Assembly: GCA_934168325.1 (NCBI GenBank)
Contig: CAKPNG010000055.1
Span: forward strand, 1-7,251
DNA length: 7,251 nucleotides
Reading direction: 5' to 3'
Source of the DNA: an uncultured Bacilli bacterium
GTDB taxonomy: Bacteria > Bacillota_I > Bacilli_A > RFN20 > CAG-826
Below the pieces are notes generated by a model. The model saw nothing but the letters and a program-made list of their open reading frames with translations, was not told the origin of the DNA and ran no database searches. Of this stretch, positions 6,943-7,251 are shown one piece after another. The stretch's first letter is position 1. Every line of letters begins with the position of its first letter. Made by a program: the position numbers and the translations under genes.

Positions 6943-7170
6943 TTTGTAAAGTTCTTCCTCTGTGCTATCAAAACTGATATTTTTTATCCATGAACTGCTT
7001 CCAAAGCCACCACATATTTAGGAAGCTTGTTCCAGATTGCTTCAAAATCTTAATTTTCATTAAAATTATTCTCTCTCTAAGATGTTGCCTAAAACTCCTA
7101 ATCATAAAATAAATCACTTAATACCAAAATATAACTTATATATGCTCTCTTTAATAACTAGTAGCCTAAA
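6943..7170 (-). other. Leader region with overlapping short open stretches, no intact gene
   Basis: No intact gene is seen upstream of the 453-aa gene. Three minus-strand frames carry short open stretches here. One of 21 codons (6987-7049, between stops) reads FEAIWNKLPKYVVALEAVHG and looks protein-like. Another continues the 453-aa frame upstream to 7017. A third is a 30-codon ATG-started ORF across the same bases. A poor promoter candidate exists at 7101-7127 (TTGGTA, 15 bases, TATGAT on the minus strand); the spacing is short and I would not rely on it. Confidence 0.35.
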
Positions 7171-7240
7171 AGAGGTAAACGCACCATAGTGGGTGTGGCT
7201 TTTTGATTAGCCGCTCCGAAGAGCGGCGGCGTTGGTTACC
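7171..7240 (-). other. GC-rich folded element; possible IS200/IS605 end or structured RNA
   Basis: This stretch stands out from its AT-rich surroundings. GCCGCTC (7210-7216) pairs perfectly with GAGCGGC (7221-7227) around a 4-base loop. On the minus strand the loop is UUCG closed by C-G, an exceptionally stable tetraloop. An outer stem pairs GGTAA (7174-7178) with TTACC (7236-7240), continued by ACGC (7179-7182) with GCGT (7229-7232) across a TGG bulge. CACC (7182-7185) can pair with GGTG (7192-7195). GGCT (7197-7200) can pair with AGCC (7209-7212), competing with the main hairpin. A compact multi-branch fold like this suits a non-coding RNA, or the imperfect hairpin end of an IS200/IS605-type element whose tnpB and omega-RNA lie to the right. 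No T-tract follows, so it is not a terminator. The structure is seen; the identity is a guess. Confidence 0.4.
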
Positions 7241-7251
7241 AAATTATTTTC

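Noticed and set aside
7210..7227. Rho-independent terminator
   Set aside because: The 7-bp GC stem would suit, but neither strand has a T-tract directly after it.
1..7251. CRISPR array, tRNA or rRNA genes
   Set aside because: No regularly spaced repeats, cloverleaf with a TTCRA arm or rRNA-like conserved stretch was seen on either strand.

Overview
The window looks like an accessory region of a low-GC Gram-positive chromosome, most likely a gut-type clostridium (Lachnospiraceae or a relative). The pointers are an AT-rich sequence, strong purine-rich Shine-Dalgarno sites (AGGAGGGG, AAAGGGGG), a TTG start, and an AAA-ATPase-like/PD-(D/E)XK protein of a kind that is common in gut anaerobes. This placement is inference. 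No housekeeping gene is present to anchor it.

All four substantial genes lie on the minus strand, so transcription runs from high to low coordinates. The right edge (about 7171-7251) holds a compact GC-rich folded element with a cUUCGg hairpin on the minus strand. It may be the end of an IS200/IS605-type element or a structured RNA entering from outside. Next comes a 230-base leader (6943-7170) with several short, protein-like open stretches in different frames, suggesting a decayed or frameshifted 5' end. Three very AT-rich genes follow: a polytopic membrane protein with a C-terminal soluble domain (453 aa, 5581-6942); a 539-aa protein with a large soluble part and a CorA-like C-terminal two-helix membrane hairpin (3751-5370); and a 560-aa protein joining five membrane helices, a lysozyme/transglycosylase-like segment and a C-terminal right-handed beta-helix (2057-3739). 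The last two are tightly coupled: the stop codon of the first forms part of the ribosome binding site of the second. I recognise none of the three as a named family. Together they look like an uncharacterised membrane/envelope system.

Downstream, after a short AT-rich gap with two side-by-side perfect palindromes over a candidate promoter, lies a less AT-rich and complete AAA-ATPase-like/PD-(D/E)XK nuclease gene (243-1931). It probably forms its own transcription unit. The last 240 bases hold a fragment of a coding sequence with a hexapeptide-like repeat (80-199) and no intact gene. No tRNA, rRNA, CRISPR array or convincing rho-independent terminator was seen.
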